From assembly GCF_000149955.1 (NCBI RefSeq), contig NC_030999.1, positions 632,047 to 696,046 of the forward strand: DNA of 64,000 bases, in the 5' to 3' direction. The translations under genes and the position numbers were made by a program. Positions 21,501 through 31,297 of this stretch are shown piece after piece; position 1 is the stretch's first letter; each line of letters begins with the position of its first letter. The notes under the pieces are model-generated. The model was not told the DNA's origin and did no database searches. It saw only the letters and a program-made list of their open reading frames with translations. The stretch comes from Fusarium oxysporum f. sp. lycopersici 4287. Lineage: Eukaryota > Ascomycota > Sordariomycetes > Hypocreales > Nectriaceae.

Positions 21501-23019
21501 TAATGTTGAGTCTATAGAAAGGCTATGTCAGAAATAACACCTCATACGCAGTTAGTATACTCACTGTCATCAGCCGAGTCTGGAATCTCATCATCTGGAC
21601 TAAACCGCTTCCGCTGCTGAGCCGCCTCCCGCTGCTTGAGATATTCAACAGCCTGGCCGCTATGCTCAAATATCAACGCTTTTTCCTCATCCCATCGCTG
21701 GATTTTTTCGATAGGAATCCAAGCAACATGGTTCAAGTCAGGAAATTCAAGACCCTCAAAGAACATGAACAGGAAGTGTTGTTCTGAAGCGTCTGGTCCT
21801 CCATCTTCGTAACCCTCTGCCCAGGAGAATGACTTGCTGGAGCTGTCGTACTCATAACAAGGCGGTATGTTGCTGAGTAAACCCATCGCCTCGAGCGATT
21901 CGTCTATTCCAACGGATTCGGGATCTTGCAGAGGAATATACAAACCAGCATACCACTGCTTCGACGCGGACCAGTAGATGATGTAGACATCTCCAGCGAC
22001 CAAGTCGTGAGGATCGCTGGAGTTTTGGGTCTTGCGTCTTGACCGCCTTGACCTGCTCTTTTTTACGGCGTGGCTGGTGTTCTTGCGTGGTCTCTCAGGT
22101 GAAGGTGAATCAGTTCGAACGCGGATGGAGTCTCTCGCTCCTCTTTCACCTATTTCAAATGCTTCCTTGGCGGCTTTGTTGTTTTGAATGAGTTTTTCAT
22201 CGTCGCAACCGATAACCTCATAGCCAAAGTGCTCAACAACAGTCTCGAATGAAGGGTTCTGATGGTGATGCTTCTCTGACAAATGCGCCAAACCTGCCTG
22301 TAGCGGACTGTCGTCGAAATGGATGTCGTGATCCTCACATCGCAAGATGTAAAACTTGGCCGGGCGCACTGGGTCCTCGGGGATCCGGATAATGGTGTGT
22401 TTCTTGGCAGCGCGTCTGTTTTGGTAGACGGCATTGAAATGTATGGAATTTCTTGTACCTTCAATGCGCGGTCGCTTCTGAGGAGTGCGCGGGTTACTGC
22501 CTCGCTTCCTCTTACGCGTCTCTGACTGTAAAATGATGGTAAGCAAAATGAGACGATGAGCGCGTAAGCAAGCGATGGCTAATCGAATCGGACCTCAAAA
22601 ACTCCATTGCGATCCGGGATGAGCACCGCCCCTCTCCTCTTCATTTTCATTCGCGACCTGCGCGGTGTGTCCGGATCAGCATCTGGTGAATCTCCGATGA
22701 GACCTAGAGCTGATGTGTCGATGCCCATGTTGCCGTTAGCGGGGAGGTCGAATTCTCTATAAAGGTTAAAGATGTTGTTGATGAGAGAATTTGCTTTCAT
22801 CTCGTCTTCGTGGGCGTGCGCCACATGAGCATCCCTGCACATGCGGTCCCAGTCCGTCCTAAGCGGTCTTAACTCAGTCTCGAGAGCATCCAACTCGTCA
22901 GTCTTTGCTTGGCGCCGGGCCTTGTCTTCTTCCTTGTCGATTGCTTTGACTTCTCGATAGACTGTCTCGAATTTTGCCTCCAGTTCTTGGAGATGACGAG
23001 GTTGGCTCAGTGATTGCAT
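18513..23019 (-). CDS. Large, mostly disordered protein of unknown function (1461 residues, 3 exons)
   Basis: I do not recognise this protein. Exons are 22594-23019, 21565-22525 and 18513-21511, with GT-AG introns of 68 bp (22526-22593) and 53 bp (21512-21564, GTGAGT...TCTATAG). The spliced frame is open throughout. Residues 1-142 are charged and probably coiled-coil (repeated E/K/R, LETELRPLRTDWDRM). Residues 143-460 hold basic stretches (RKRKRG, KKSRSRRSRRK) that may act as nuclear signals and a possibly folded part around VAGDVYIIYWSASKQWYAGLY. The C-terminal 1000 residues are rich in Ser, Pro, Gln and acidic blocks and are likely disordered. A nuclear scaffold or regulator would fit, but this is a guess. 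A 233-bp MITE ends 19 bp before the ATG. No frameshift or stop was seen. Confidence 0.75.
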
Positions 23020-23038
23020 GACGGGTCAACTGTCTCTA

Positions 23039-23271
23039 TCTCCTGAGTGCGTGAAGCCCTCCAATGTGGTCACGACAAGGACGTCAGGCCAATCAGAGTT
23101 CTCGTTAAAAGCGATACCTCACTCTCGCCTATCTTTCGCCCAAGACTTAAGTAGACGTATGATAAGACCTTAACAGTCACACTCCCTAAGGTCCCGTATA
23201 AAGGGCGCTAGCTGTTAAAGGCATAACACTGGGGCGGGGTACGCCTTGGAGGGCTTCACGCACTCAGGAGA
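23039..23271. mobile_element. TA-flanked MITE with 26-bp perfect inverted ends
   Basis: Left arm begins TCTCCTGAGTGCGTGAAG and the right arm is its exact inverse; with the flanking TA on each side the repeat is 28 bp (23037-23064 and 23246-23273). TA flanks suggest a Tc1/mariner-type mover. It lies directly before the start codon of the 1461-residue gene. Confidence 0.88.
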
Positions 23272-23376
23272 TACTGTAATTTCATTCCGTACTCAATGTT
23301 CTAACTGCATTAGTCTAAGATTCAGCCACCCCGATCTATTTATAGCCAGACCGGTCCGACCATTGTCTTGAGAAAT

Positions 23377-23554
23377 TGTTGAATACTGGTGAAAATGAGA
23401 CCGGCTAACCGGCTGACCGAACTACCGGTCAGAGAGCTGTCTCAGCACTGTAACAACCTCTTAGATAGGTCATTACTGAACAGATAGAAATAGGGTTCCA
23501 ACCCAACTATCGGACAGAGAGTGGAATACACACAATAGACCCCTATATCTGACA
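23377..23554 (+). mobile_element. Solo LTR, 5-bp duplication GAAAT
   Basis: The 178-bp sequence starts TGTTGAATACTGG and ends CTATATCTGACA, with GAAAT at 23372-23376 and 23555-23559. TG...CA ends and a 5-bp duplication are diagnostic of LTR retrotransposon insertion. The start and end words resemble the LTR at 33265-33470, but the middle differs. Confidence 0.85.
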
Positions 23555-23644
23555 GAAATCCTCAGACCAGGCCATTCCGATCACTGTTTGGAGCACTGAA
23601 GTCCACGATGACTCTGTGCCCTGAAGTCAAGGTGGATGGGGGCA

Positions 23645-23813
23645 TGTTGGAAGAATTGATGGTTCCCCCTCAACTTCAGGATGAAGGTTCAAGATTAAAG
23701 TTAAAGTTTGATGTCCTAAAACCCAAATCGTAGGACTGTCATCTAGGACTCTAGGACTCAAATCCTAGAAAGAATCAGTCGAAGATATAAGGCCTCAAAG
23801 GTCCTTCGACTAC
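23645..23813 (+). mobile_element. Partial, diverged LTR-like copy
   Basis: The sequence resembles 33265-33425 from CCTCAACTTCAGGATGAAGG through AGTCGAAGATATAAGG and the GTCCTTCGA word. Its 3' end is replaced by an A-rich stretch at about 23813, and I see no target duplication. It lies 90 bp after another solo LTR. Confidence 0.6.
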
Positions 23814-24031
23814 AAAAAAATAAAAATAATAATAAGAACAATCAATTGTTAACCGCACTCAGCATCCCTGCGTAATCCAACAACACATACTTGACGGACC
23901 CAGGGTCAGTATTCACAATCAATGTGGTGTTTACTTGAGGAAGAAAGGATGCAAAGGAAATGCTAATTAAGGGGTTTTAAGTTTAAAATAGCAGTAGAAG
24001 GAATTCTAAAGAGCGGAGCCTTTATGTTGTA

Positions 24032-24254
24032 CAGTGGGATGCAATAAGTTTGAATACCGGGCGTGTATCATCTTTCGCCGCTAGCCTCTTTGAGCCAGCT
24101 ACAACGTGCATATCAGCTTTTGCACGGCTAATAAGTATATAGTGATTGGTTAGATCAAGCTTCTTTCTTAGATTAGAAGCGGGCTGAACTCCAAATAGGC
24201 TAGACAGGGGGTAACAGTACTTCAAAAGGTATTCAAACTTATTGCATCCCACTG
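24032..24254 (+). mobile_element. mimp
   Basis: The 223-bp element starts CAGTGGGATGCAATAAG and ends with its inverse, flanked by TA at 24030-24031 and 24255-24256. It is nearly identical in arrangement to the copy at 24699-24920 and has the same orientation. Confidence 0.95.
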
Positions 24255-24698
24255 TAACAGTAGGGTGTCTCAGATTGGCCTGTCTAAGCCAAGGGAAAAA
24301 AGAGGAAAGAGAGCAACAGTTGCGTCCCTTTAGGGGCGTTACTTTTAGTGAAAGCCGAGTGAATCCCCGGCCGGCACTTAGCTAACCTGCCTGAGACCCC
24401 ACTAATAAAACTTTAATTCCTCCGGGGCTTCCGTACGAGGTCTCTTCGCTCGTGCACCATGCGCCCTCGGCTGTCGGCATGGAACTCAGTGTAATCTCTT
24501 TATACTTTAACAAAGATTTTAGACTTTACTTGCTACTACGCATGATATACTAGGGTGGTTGAACGTATTTGCAGCACGGTTGGGTACTGTAGGGCAAACA
24601 ATCGATGGTCTGATCCTACAAGCGCGCCAACTAATACAGCCAAAGAAAACGCTACAAGATAACTGATGGAGGGGAGGGACCGAACTGGCCGCGTCGTA

Positions 24699-24920
24699 CA
24701 GTGGGATGCAATAAGTTTGAATACCGGGCGTGTATCTTCTTTTGCCACTAGCCTCTTTGAGCCAGCTTCCACGTGCATATCAGTTTTTGCACGGCTAATA
24801 AGAATAGAGTGATTGGCTAGATCGAGCTTCTCCCTCAGATTAGAAGCAGGCTAAACTCCAATAGGCTAGACAGGGAGTATCAGTACTTCAAAAGGTATTC
24901 AAACTTATTGTATCCCACTG
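24699..24920 (+). mobile_element. mimp
   Basis: The 222-bp element has the same terminal repeat and TA flanks (24697-24698, 24921-24922). The inverted end has one change (TTGTATCCCACTG). The spacer 24257-24696 between the two mimps shows no gene that I can support. Confidence 0.95.
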
Positions 24921-24922
24921 TA

Positions 24923-25726
24923 TGAAGCGGCTCTTAATAGTAATGCAGGTACCCAAATGCGAGCATAGCTAATAATAACCTTTTTGCTAAGGTTGCTTAA
25001 GAAATCGCACGAATTAAGTCACTGTTTGTGGGTCGGATCATGATTATGCGTTTATGCAGGGTCGCGGCTCTGTGGACTGCGCCATGTCGATGCAGAAACA
25101 GAAGAACTACAGCTTCTTCTTTGAGAAGGGAAACCGTTGAAAGGTCCTGATAAAATCGTTGGTAAAGTCTAGGATCAGGGATGAGACGGCCGACGAAATT
25201 GCTACTGCGTAGCGAGAACTAATAGTCTCACGAAGCGGAGTGTGACAGTCTAGATAGAGTTGCCCCTGCATAAATCCCCAAGTATATTTTTGATGGGATA
25301 TTCGATGGCTTACAGGATCGATCACAAGCAATTGCTGATCAGACCATTTTGAACTTTCGACTGCGGGATTTGTGAAAGCCAAGATGTCGGCTGCAGAAGA
25401 ACACTGCTATTATTAGAAAAATGTCTTGGTCGATGGTGAGTATGCATATTTGCTTCTCTGGAGTTGGCCATAAACCGGACCGGGTGTTGAGGATTGTATG
25501 GCCCAATGGTTCGAGTGCGTGGATCGACCGGACCCAGTATGCGACCGCAGTTTGTGAATGCGCATGCTTACTTTGTTGTGACAATAAATGAGCCAAGCAA
25601 AAGACGTACCAATCAAAGCTCAAACATTTAATGCTGACGACCGAGCACTGACAAGGATGCGGTCAGATATTGGAAATTAGAGACACAAAAGTCATCTGCA
25701 GTTCAAAAATACGGGGTCGTACAGCA
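24923..25726 (-). other. Unassigned region with a possible gene remnant
   Basis: On the minus strand two overlapping frames (25623 to about 25391, and about 25390 to 25107) can be linked by a possible acceptor CTTCTGCAG near 25393. The second reads AFTNPAVESSKWSDQQLL and further protein-like sequence to a stop at 25107. No ATG, no clear donor and no family match were found. It may be a decayed exon or chance; I would not call it a gene. Confidence 0.25.
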
Positions 25727-25740
25727 GAAGTGGCCACTCA
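25727..25740. repeat. 14-bp LINE target site, copy 1 of 3 (GAAGTGGCCACTCA)
   Basis: The word GAAGTGGCCACTCA contains the palindrome GTGGCCAC and adjoins the 3' tail of the LINE-type copy at 25741. Identical copies are at 27024-27037 and 33035-33048. Confidence 0.93.
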
Positions 25741-27023
25741 TGTTATGTTATGTTATGTATATTTTTCGTCCGGGGGGCCAAAGGCCCCGAAAAGTCTCCT
25801 ACTGGAGCACAGGACGTGCTGAGCTAAACTATCTACAATTGCTGTCGCGCTGGACTCCTCCTAGAATACCCGCCATGTCCACTCGCATCAACGGAGAGCC
25901 TCTCGAGCTCCTTCCCCCGAGGGCACCTTCCTACTCGTAGCCAGCTCTACGGTAGGTTCAAGCACATCATCTTGGATGTCAAAGCAGGTGATTCAGGAGA
26001 TATCCCCATGCAACTGCGATTCCATCTAGTTCATCCAGCATATCATCGGCACGAAGGCGCATTACTTTCAAGAGATCATCCCGTCAGCGGGAACTATTCC
26101 TCTCCAGCCTAGAATTCTCTTGCACAGATAGATCAAGTAGCTTTCCATGCCCAAAGGCAGGAGAACCATAACCCCTAAGATCGCCAGTAGCTGCAACCTA
26201 GGACCATACATCCTTGGGGAAACCCCTCGCGGGGAAAAACCCAAGGCGGCTAGAACGCTGCTCTGTGGACAAGGCAGTCGCCTCGTTCCACGGTCTCCAG
26301 GTAAGCTCTGTACCGTTTTGACCCAACGGTTTGGTCTAGTGGTCTCAGCCAGTGAGACAGATTGTCAAAGCCTGGCGGTGTTCCAGGCAGCAGCCGAGGC
26401 TGCAGAAAGAAAGAGGTTCTCTGGGCAGTATGCGTACTGCAGAGGTCGGTCATGCAGCGTTTGAGCTACGAAAAGGGCAGCGAGCCATTTGAGGCCCGTG
26501 CGTCGAAGTTGGGGGCAACTGAGGGCCCAGAAAGTCGAGCAGCTGACGGCTGCTGGTCTTGTTTGGCAGCCGAAGCCACAAAGGTCGGTCGAGGCAGCGT
26601 TGGGCTGCAGGTGAGGATGTGGGTGAGGATGCGATGACCCTCAACTGTCGAGCGGTAGAATGCCGCAAGTGTCGTCTGGGCAGCCGAGGCTGCAGATGTC
26701 GGTTGTGCGGGAGATCGAAGGGGCGCAGAGCCCGGAATGTCGAAGGCTCGCGAAGCCGTAATGTCGAGGTAGGAAGAAGCCGCAGATATCACAAAGGAAA
26801 TGGTGCCCGAAGGCGATGTCAAGAGCTCGCGGAGCTCAGTGTCGTTGGAGACACATGTCACGAAGAAAGGTCAACTCTCTGAAATCCCTTTCTTCCAGCA
26901 GCTGTTAGGGTCCCGCTAAGCCCACAGCTGTCTTTGCTGCCATTTTGGCCTGCAAAAACTTTCTGCCCTAGCAGCGCGCTAACAGCGGGTGCCAAGGAAA
27001 AAATGTTTTAAAGGGGAGAGTTG
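25741..27023 (-). mobile_element. LINE-type, apparently non-autonomous copy sharing the LINE 3' end
   Basis: Read on the minus strand the element ends with the LINE 3' stem region and a (CATAA)n-like tail (25741-25760). It lies between two copies of GAAGTGGCCACTCA, so its boundaries are firm (1283 bp). The 3' third matches 12290-12750. The 5' part (26380-26830) contains imperfect repeats of a unit with GGCAGCCGAGGCTGCAG and GTCGGT. No reverse transcriptase is encoded. It may use the enzymes of the adjacent full-length LINE, since the two share the 3' end. Confidence 0.82.
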
Positions 27024-27037
27024 GAAGTGGCCACTCA
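27024..27037. repeat. 14-bp LINE target site, copy 2 of 3, between two LINE insertions
   Basis: This copy of GAAGTGGCCACTCA is simultaneously the right-hand target duplication of the 25741-27023 element and the left-hand one of the 27038-33034 element. Confidence 0.93.
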
Positions 27038-27553
27038 TGTATGTATGTATGTATGTGTATTTTTCGTCCGGGGGGCCATCGGCCCCGAAAAGTCCCCTAC
27101 TGGGGCACAGGACGTGCTGAGCTAGGGGAATCGAGATCTATCTCCACGCTAAATACAGAATGCTATTGGTTGAAAGAGGATTAGTCATTCGCGACGCGAA
27201 ATTAAACTCCCCCGTCGGAACGCAGTTTCTGCAAACGCGTCAATAGACCACGTACACTATCCAGCATATCATCGGCACAAAAGGCGCATCGTATCGAGCC
27301 TGTTACCCGTCAGCGGGATGGCCAGGCGCGGCTACTGAACAGTAGCAGCAAGACAAGCCTGGGACCAGGCAGGCTATGGTAATGTCATGACTGCGGCAGC
27401 TCGAGGCTGCCTCGAGTGGTCACGGTCAGATGGAGTGTGTTGCAGCGTCCTCCATCTGGCCGAGCCCAGGTGTAAGAAGAGGTTACAAAAGAAAGGGAAA
27501 GAGAAGAAGATAAATGAGAGAAGAGACGCGAGTGCGTCTCGAGCCGGTCTTGT

Positions 27554-30500
27554 CTAGTGACGAGGGCAGATCCTGTCGAAGAAGGCGCTTGTCTTAACAA
27601 GCTTGACGAACTTGACGAAATCCTTACCTATTGCTAGGTTGACTGCTGCATTCGGTGAGGGTCCCAACCTCATCCGATGACGCGGCGGTACCTTTCTGCA
27701 GTAGAAGATATGATCGGGTGCTTTGTGTCGGTTGCACGAGCAGACCAGGTGTGCGTCGCCATGGTCGAACCTCTCGTGATATGCGGCGTAATCCCCGTGG
27801 AGGGATCTCGCTGCCAGCAGACGGTGCAAGACTGCGCGCGGGAGCGAGAGCTCCGGCGGGCAGCCTGTGGTCGCCTTGAGATTGAGTCTCTTGTACTGCT
27901 CAGGGGCAGAGGTGGACCACCACGTCTCGAATGCTTCTTTCGGTTTCCGTCTTGCGATCCTTCGCAAGTATGTTAGTGTTGGCTGAGCCCCCTCTGGCCC
28001 GGGGGCTGATGACGCTGCTTTGGCCAGTTTATCGGCCTGTTCGTTGCCCGGGATGTCGGCGTGTCCTGGCACCCAGCGTACCTCTGTGGCTCCATGCGAA
28101 GCCGCTAGTGCCTGAAACTCGAGAAAGACGTCCTGTGAGGAGTCGGACGGTGTGCCTCGCAGGCATGTAGCAGCCGCGAGATTGTCTAGGCAGATTATGA
28201 TGTTTCGTGAAACTGATTCTTGTAGGTTTAGAGCGGCCTTCAAGCCCTCGAGTGCCCCTGTAGCTTCGGCATCGAAGACCTCTGCAGGTCCAAGGCGACC
28301 AGATCCGTGGAGAATGGGGAGACTGTCCTGATGAATAGCAAAGCCATAGCTGGCAGCTCCCTGAGAAGAGAGAGAGCCATCTGAGTATACGACTAGGGTA
28401 AGCGGGTCGAGTGACTGCACCCAACGGAGGAAAGCGTCGGCCGTTTCCTTCTTCGATGCTGTCTGCAGCGGTGGCATTTGTTCTTGGTTGAAGCATTGCT
28501 GAATGAGCTTCGGTCGCGCACACGGCGCAAGGAGCTCATCTGTACGTCGAAGACGTGTTCGGAAGCTGCTTTCCGTCTGTGCTTGATATTTTCGTTTGAT
28601 GAGGTCGTGGTAAGCAGGTTGGCTGGGCGAACGCGTTCGGCTCGCCAGAGGGTGAGCCTCATCAAGCGATTTGAGCCGTGCAGAGAATCGGAGTCGCCGT
28701 GCTTCAAGGAGTTGCGCGACTGGCGGTATCCCACTTTCTCGGTGGAGAGCAGCAGTAGGTGTTGTCTTCCAGACGGGAAGTATAGCTCTCATGGCCTGGT
28801 TCATGGCTTTGGTCATTCTCTGTATGAGATGCTGGTTGCTCGATGGTATGTCTTTCGTAGGCTGGTTCCACCGCGGCCTGGATGTTCCCGAGTACCACGC
28901 CTCGGAGCCGTGGAGCAGCACGGGCTTGACACATGCTCTGACGGCACTCCGCACGGCGCTCGGCAGAGGGCCGTGTATCGTATTGGTCAGTCCTCGCAAG
29001 TGGTAGGCGACGGCCTTTGCCTTCGCCGCCCACTTCTCTACATGGATCCGGAAGGATAGCCTGCTGTCAAGCCAGATGCCCAGCCAGCGTAGGGCTGGCT
29101 CGGGATGTTTCTCGATATCTCCGTGACGTACCGCTGGAGCGGTCCTGGGTTTGCTGCGAGAGAAGTGCATGACTTCGGTCTTCCTCGAGTCGAAGGAGAC
29201 GCCGTTTGTCGCGCCCCAGCGCACCATCTCGTCGATGGCCCTGGAAGCCATAGCGGCAGTTTCATCTACTGTATCGCCTACGGATAGGATGGCTGTATCG
29301 TCGGCATAGCCAAAGCGGCCTTGGGGGTTGCCGAGTCGGTAGATGGGCTCTGTATAGAGCAGGAAAAGAATCGGCGATACAGGCGACCCCTGAGGGAGGC
29401 CGCACTGGAGAGGAGAGGAGGATGTGAGGGTGTCTTGATATCTGACACGGGCCGATCGGCCACTCATAAAGGACCCAGCCCATCTAGCCAGATGATCGGG
29501 CCAGCCTTGTACGCGTAGACGCAGAACCAGCCTGTTTCGCATGACGGTGTCGAATGCGCCTTGGATATCCATCGTGACCAGAGTGGCCACCTTCTTGCGT
29601 GCGAATGCCTCTTCGATATCATGGATCAGGGCGGCCACTAGGTCTGTTGCCGACCTTTTGGGGAGAGCACCAGCTTGTTGTGGGTGAAGAACACTGAAGT
29701 GAATGGCTGCCCACGCAAGACGGCGTGCGATCAGCCGTTCTAGACCCTTGCCGAGGCAGGAGAGCAGAGAGATAGGTCGCCAAGCCCGTGGCGACGTGAG
29801 ATCTCGGCGTCCGGGTTTGGCGATCATGACCACTTCCGCCTCCCTAAATGGTTTCGGATGGTGGCCTACAGAGAGGCATTTTTCGAACAGGCGGCGGACG
29901 TGCGTCCCAATGATATGCCATACGGCTTTAAGAAGGTTAACGGTGATATTATCTGATCCTGGAGATGTATTGCCTGTGTGGAGGGTCGCATACTGTGCCT
30001 CATCTAGGGAGATTTCGACGGGAAACGGGATCGGTCTAAGAGGAGAGATGAGCATCCAAGGGTCTTGGATGTCGTCGTCTGCCGTTCGTCGTTCCAGCGT
30101 GGCTCGTCGGAGAGCGTTAGCCTTATCTATCTGAGATTCGTAGACGACATCGTCAACCTGCAATGGTGGCGGCTGGAAGGGCCCTGGGGACTTCAGCCAC
30201 CGAACGGCTTTGAAAACAGAGCTACTGTCGGAGAAGGTGTCGATGAGATTCCGCCAGTAGAGCCTTTTGGCTCGGCGGACTACGCGATGGAAGTCTCGTT
30301 TGGCGATTTGGACTTCCTCGTTGAAGCCAAAAGGGTAGAGTCTTCTGATTGCACGAAATGCAGCCGCGGCGCCGGCGCATTCTTCGGTCCACCAGGGAGC
30401 AGTTCGTGCACCCTTCCGTGTAGGCCGGCCAGCTGCCTTCGCTGCCGATGTTAGGAGTTTCACGAGTGCAGAGGCAAGCTCATCAAGCTCGGATGGGGTC

Positions 30501-31297
30501 GAATCAGCTGTAGGGAGTCCAGCGGCTCCAAGCTCTACGATCTCAGCGAATCGTTTGAGCTCGTCATCTGTTGTCACCCGAACCCGGCCCGGTTGCATCG
30601 GGGCTAGTCCCGCATCGGGAAGCGTAAGGCTGAGCGTGAAGTGGTCGGAGCTAGTGGCAAGGTGATCTTCGACAGTAGCTTCAGCAAGTGACATATTAGT
30701 AAAGGCAAGATCGATCGTGTTGCCGTGTGGGTTTGTTGGAATATCTGGAATGTTAAGTAGGTCGAGATCATTTTCTGATGCCCAGTCTGCAATTTCTTGG
30801 CCACGGTTCGTCGCTTGTCCCGTCTGCCAAGTATGATGTCTGGCGTTAAAGTCGCCGGCGATAAGGCAGCGTTCCGGAACAGGCCATCGTATCAGTATGT
30901 TCAGGGCATCACTCTCGTCGTTCTGACGATAGAAGTTAACTATCGTCATGCCGTTGATTGTAAGCCATAGAATATCCCGAGTCTGAAAGGGCCGGATCTG
31001 ATCAGCCAGGAGCCTTGGGTCTCGTCGGACATATGTCATGACTCTAGGCCGAGTGTCGTTACCGTCCCATGTCTCGACAGGTGTGAACGTGTCGTATGCG
31101 GGATGGGTTTTAGTTAGGGAGCGAGTGTCTGTGTGAGCAGTCCACGGCTCCTGTAGAAGGACGATGTCGTATCGTTCTGAGTCGGCCAGCGCCAGGGCGC
31201 AGTCGTGGGCCGGGGGGATCTTGCCGACGTTGGCCTGAAAGATCCTGAGCGGCTTCTTGTTGTTCTTTCGTGTCTGCGAGTATCTATTCCTGGTCAA
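27554..31297 (-). CDS. LINE ORF2: endonuclease / reverse transcriptase / RNase H
   Basis: The frame spans about 1247 codons without a stop. The N-terminal APE-type endonuclease has QANVGK (Asn) and LLQEPW (Glu50) and later GDFNARH. The reverse transcriptase has the catalytic FGYADD block. RNase H follows (VVYSDGS, then IICLDN and VPGHADIPGNEQAD). A cysteine-rich tail (CSCNRHKAPDHIFYC) closes the protein. The frame overlaps the end of ORF1 by a few codons in the +1 frame. The first in-frame ATG is only at about codon 87, after the endonuclease Asn and Glu, so translation must start by recoding, reinitiation or a non-AUG codon near 31297. Confidence 0.93.
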   Translation of the reverse strand: MTRNRYSQTRKNNKKPLRIFQANVGKIPPAHDCALALADSERYDIVLLQEPWTAHTDTRSLTKTHPAYDTFTPVETWDGNDTRPRVMTYVRRDPRLLADQIRPFQTRDILWLTINGMTIVNFYRQNDESDALNILIRWPVPERCLIAGDFNARHHTWQTGQATNRGQEIADWASENDLDLLNIPDIPTNPHGNTIDLAFTNMSLAEATVEDHLATSSDHFTLSLTLPDAGLAPMQPGRVRVTTDDELKRFAEIVELGAAGLPTADSTPSELDELASALVKLLTSAAKAAGRPTRKGARTAPWWTEECAGAAAAFRAIRRLYPFGFNEEVQIAKRDFHRVVRRAKRLYWRNLIDTFSDSSSVFKAVRWLKSPGPFQPPPLQVDDVVYESQIDKANALRRATLERRTADDDIQDPWMLISPLRPIPFPVEISLDEAQYATLHTGNTSPGSDNITVNLLKAVWHIIGTHVRRLFEKCLSVGHHPKPFREAEVVMIAKPGRRDLTSPRAWRPISLLSCLGKGLERLIARRLAWAAIHFSVLHPQQAGALPKRSATDLVAALIHDIEEAFARKKVATLVTMDIQGAFDTVMRNRLVLRLRVQGWPDHLARWAGSFMSGRSARVRYQDTLTSSSPLQCGLPQGSPVSPILFLLYTEPIYRLGNPQGRFGYADDTAILSVGDTVDETAAMASRAIDEMVRWGATNGVSFDSRKTEVMHFSRSKPRTAPAVRHGDIEKHPEPALRWLGIWLDSRLSFRIHVEKWAAKAKAVAYHLRGLTNTIHGPLPSAVRSAVRACVKPVLLHGSEAWYSGTSRPRWNQPTKDIPSSNQHLIQRMTKAMNQAMRAILPVWKTTPTAALHRESGIPPVAQLLEARRLRFSARLKSLDEAHPLASRTRSPSQPAYHDLIKRKYQAQTESSFRTRLRRTDELLAPCARPKLIQQCFNQEQMPPLQTASKKETADAFLRWVQSLDPLTLVVYSDGSLSSQGAASYGFAIHQDSLPILHGSGRLGPAEVFDAEATGALEGLKAALNLQESVSRNIIICLDNLAAATCLRGTPSDSSQDVFLEFQALAASHGATEVRWVPGHADIPGNEQADKLAKAASSAPGPEGAQPTLTYLRRIARRKPKEAFETWWSTSAPEQYKRLNLKATTGCPPELSLPRAVLHRLLAARSLHGDYAAYHERFDHGDAHLVCSCNRHKAPDHIFYCRKVPPRHRMRLGPSPNAAVNLAIGKDFVKFVKLVKTSAFFDRICPRH

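Noticed and set aside
26320..26390. tRNA-like A box word TGGTCTAGTGG
   Set aside because: No matching B box or cloverleaf could be made, and it is on the strand opposite to the LINE-type element, so neither a tRNA gene nor a tRNA-derived SINE head is supported.
27655..30454. Plus-strand frames opposite LINE ORF2
   Set aside because: They mirror conserved reverse transcriptase codons on the other strand and contain no recognisable domain.
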